From an uncultured Butyrivibrio sp. (GTDB lineage Bacteria; Bacillota; Clostridia; Lachnospirales; Lachnospiraceae), in NCBI GenBank assembly GCA_910577605.1, contig CAJTON010000003.1:65879-73251 (forward strand): DNA of 7,373 bases, in the 5' to 3' direction. The position numbers and the translations under genes are program-made. Below the pieces are notes generated by a model. That model was not told the DNA's origin. It ran no database searches and saw only the letters and a list, made by a program, of their open reading frames with translations. This document shows positions 5,462 through 7,373 of the stretch, one piece after another (the first letter of the stretch is position 1; every line of letters begins with the position of its first letter).

Positions 5462-6106
5462 TCAGCTTCGGTACTCGCAAAGCGTTTCTCTGGCATTATC
5501 TGTTATATCTCTCTGAAACGCGATCTCATGCTCCATTTTGCGCGATTCGTCGTTGGCGATAAGCGCCGCGTCCAGCACTTTTTGAAGCAGCGCGCCGATC
5601 TCTGACGCCTTCTCATTCTGTCTTAAAGAATGCTCCCGTATGTCGTTCATCGACGTTATCATGGCGTCAACAAAATTATGTACCTCCGAAACGGTTTTGG
5701 TAATGTCCTCCGAGGATCTGGTGGACTTTGACGCAAGACTGCCCACCTCCTTGGCGACCACCGCGAAACCGCGCCCCTGCTCACCCGCACGCGCCGCCTC
5801 TATCGAAGCGTTTAGAGAAAGCATATTCGTCTTTGAAGCTATTTTGCCGATCACCTTCGCAAAGCTCTCGATGAGCTTTGACATATCCTCCAGTTTCTTT
5901 ATATTCTGGGAGGACTCTTCGACTATCCCGTTAAGGCTGTTTATTTCGCGCACAATATCCTCAACATTTGAAATTCCCTCGCGCACAAGATTCAAAGAGG
6001 TGTCCGACGAATTTATAACGTCAAAAGCGTGCTTCTCCACTTTAAGCTGTGACTCGTCCAGATCGTCAATGATCTGCGCCAGCTGATTTACATAATCTTC
6101 CTCCAT
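5462..6106 (-). CDS. Soluble methyl-accepting chemotaxis-type signalling protein without sensor domain
   Basis: This 214-residue all-helical protein contains the MCP signalling hairpin. The highly conserved tip runs from about residue 89 to 121: KIASKTNMLSLNASIEAARA then GEQGRGFAVVAKEV, the region that binds CheA and CheW in receptors. About 90 residues of heptad-like helix lie on either side, with possible methylation-type Glu pairs such as VEESS (62-66). There is no membrane segment, HAMP, PAS or other input domain, so it is either a cytosolic receptor or an adaptor. ATG at 6106 has GGAAGG upstream, and an in-frame TAA (about 6135) precedes any earlier start, so it is not a truncation of a longer open frame. 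It lies 39 bp after radA with no terminator between, so co-transcription is likely. No che genes are in view. No clear terminator follows it. Confidence 0.88.
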   Translation of the reverse strand: MEEDYVNQLAQIIDDLDESQLKVEKHAFDVINSSDTSLNLVREGISNVEDIVREINSLNGIVEESSQNIKKLEDMSKLIESFAKVIGKIASKTNMLSLNASIEAARAGEQGRGFAVVAKEVGSLASKSTRSSEDITKTVSEVHNFVDAMITSMNDIREHSLRQNEKASEIGALLQKVLDAALIANDESRKMEHEIAFQRDITDNARETLCEYRS

Positions 6107-6145
6107 CTGCTTCCTTCCTGTTTTACCGCATATTTACTGATTATT

Positions 6146-7373
6146 CTATCTTCCGCAAAGCTCCGCCACGGATCTGATTCCGGTAAGCTTTATCCCGTTT
6201 ACATTGCCCACAGACTTTAGACACGCATACGGCAGAATACATTCCTCAAATCCGAGCTTGACAGCCTCCGCTATCCTTTGCTTCGCCTGACTGACCGCCC
6301 TGACCTCGCCAGTAAGTCCGACCTCGCCGAAAACTATCGTTTTCTCCGGTACTGGAATGTTCCTGAAGCTTGAGATGACCGCAAACAGCATACCGAGATC
6401 GAGCGCCGGCTCGTTTACTTTAAGCCCTCCCGCAATATTCAGATACGCGTCGCAGCTTGAAAGCTGCATACCTATTTTTTTCTCAAGAACAGCCATAAGA
6501 AGGTTCATACGGTTGTAATCCGCTCCGACAGCCGTCCGTCTTGGCATTCCGAAATTAGTATGGCACACAAGCGCCTGAATCTCCACAAGCACCGGACGCG
6601 TTCCCTCCATAAGGCACGCCACGACCGAGCCGGGTTCTCCCTGCGGACGTCCGCTCAGCATATATTCTGACGGATTAAGCACCTGTCTCAATCCTTCTTT
6701 GCACATCTCAAAAACGCCTATCTCATTGGTCGCGCCGAAACGGTTCTTGACCGCTCTTATTATTCTGTATGTTTCGTTCCGTTCGCCCTCAAAATATAGC
6801 ACGGTATCAACCATATGCTCAAGCACCCTCGGACCTGCCACGACTCCCTCTTTGGTGACGTGTCCGACGATAAACACCGTGATCCCAAGTCCTTTGGCTA
6901 TCTGCATCAAAAGAGAGGTCGATTCTCTGACCTGACTTACGCTTCCCGGAGCCGAATCCGATGACTCGCAGTACATGGTCTGGATCGAATCTATAACTAC
7001 CGCGTCCGGCTTATGCCTTCTTATCACCGCGTCGATATTCGCAAGATTTGTCTCGCACAGCAGAAGAAAATTATCCGGCATTTCCCCGATCCTGTCCGCG
7101 CGCATTTTGATCTGACGCAGGGATTCCTCTCCGGATACATACAGGACTTTTCTGCTCTCCGCTATGTTGGCGCACACCTGCAAAAGAATCGTGGACTTGC
7201 CTATTCCGGGGTCGCCTCCGACAAGCACCATGGAGCCAGTGACGATGCCTCCTCCAAGCACACGGTCAAGCTCTCCGAAACCCGAAGAATACCTGTTAGT
7301 CTCCGCGGTATCCACCTCGGAGATCCTGACCGGCTCCGCGTTTCCCGCGGCAGCGGACGCAACGCCTTTAACC
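6146..7373 (-). CDS. radA: DNA repair protein RadA/Sms, N-terminus outside the window
   Basis: The last 408 residues are present and the frame is open to the right edge, so the gene is partial at its 5' end. RadA is a RecA-like ATPase that promotes branch migration and processing of recombination intermediates. Visible in order, numbered from the edge: the conserved lead-in RISEVDTAETNRYSSGFGEL (about 16-35), Walker A GDPGIGKST (53-61), Walker B-type VVIDSIQT, the RadA-specific KNRFG motif (bases 6734-6748), and the C-terminal Lon-protease-like domain with AVGADYNRMNLLMAVLEK and GEVGLTGEVRAVSQAKQRI. The family is about 450-460 residues, so roughly 45 residues, including the CxxC zinc finger, lie beyond the window. 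A GTG at 7315 is not the real start: the frame continues upstream with family-like sequence. It is followed by the soluble signalling protein gene. Confidence 0.97.
   Translation of the reverse strand, partial: VKGVASAAAGNAEPVRISEVDTAETNRYSSGFGELDRVLGGGIVTGSMVLVGGDPGIGKSTILLQVCANIAESRKVLYVSGEESLRQIKMRADRIGEMPDNFLLLCETNLANIDAVIRRHKPDAVVIDSIQTMYCESSDSAPGSVSQVRESTSLLMQIAKGLGITVFIVGHVTKEGVVAGPRVLEHMVDTVLYFEGERNETYRIIRAVKNRFGATNEIGVFEMCKEGLRQVLNPSEYMLSGRPQGEPGSVVACLMEGTRPVLVEIQALVCHTNFGMPRRTAVGADYNRMNLLMAVLEKKIGMQLSSCDAYLNIAGGLKVNEPALDLGMLFAVISSFRNIPVPEKTIVFGEVGLTGEVRAVSQAKQRIAEAVKLGFEECILPYACLKSVGNVNGIKLTGIRSVAELCGR

Overview
The window looks like a chromosomal segment of a Firmicute of the class Clostridia, probably a gut or plant-fibre associated member of the Oscillospirales/Ruminococcaceae type. 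This is inferred from gene content and style, not from a database match: intermediate GC, strong AGGAGG-like ribosome binding sites, a GH127 beta-L-arabinofuranosidase without a signal peptide, DUF3784-like small membrane proteins, an Spx/ArsC-like thioredoxin-fold protein and a sensorless chemotaxis-type signalling protein.

Almost everything is on the minus strand, so transcription runs from the high coordinates to the low ones. From the right edge: radA (DNA repair ATPase, its N-terminus lies outside the window) is followed after 39 bp by a soluble methyl-accepting signalling protein (5462-6106). A tRNA-Trp (5293-5365) with its own extended -10 promoter and an intrinsic terminator comes next. 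The only plus-strand gene, a DUF3784-like three-helix membrane protein (4930-5250), converges on the tRNA terminator. A 180-bp divergent spacer (4750-4929) holds a 125-bp-offset direct repeat and a long interrupted hairpin.

From 4749 down to 1064 there is a compact minus-strand cluster: an unrecognised protein whose C-terminus appears frameshifted by one base, a GH127 glycosidase, an Spx/ArsC-like protein and a second 106-residue three-helix membrane protein. Intergenic gaps are about 19-23 bp once the frameshift is corrected. A 33-residue tyrosine-rich mini-protein (827-928) with an excellent ribosome binding site and its own terminator follows. The left edge holds the first 208 codons of a long-form 2-isopropylmalate synthase (leuA), behind a short AT-rich promoter region with a 21-bp direct repeat and a perfect 18-bp palindrome.

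I see no defence system, CRISPR array, transposase or prophage gene. The cluster looks like housekeeping and metabolism with several small uncharacterised proteins. The points most worth a second look are the one-base frameshift at about 3873, the 33-residue protein, the palindromic repeat element in 4768-4915 and the operator-like architecture in front of leuA.
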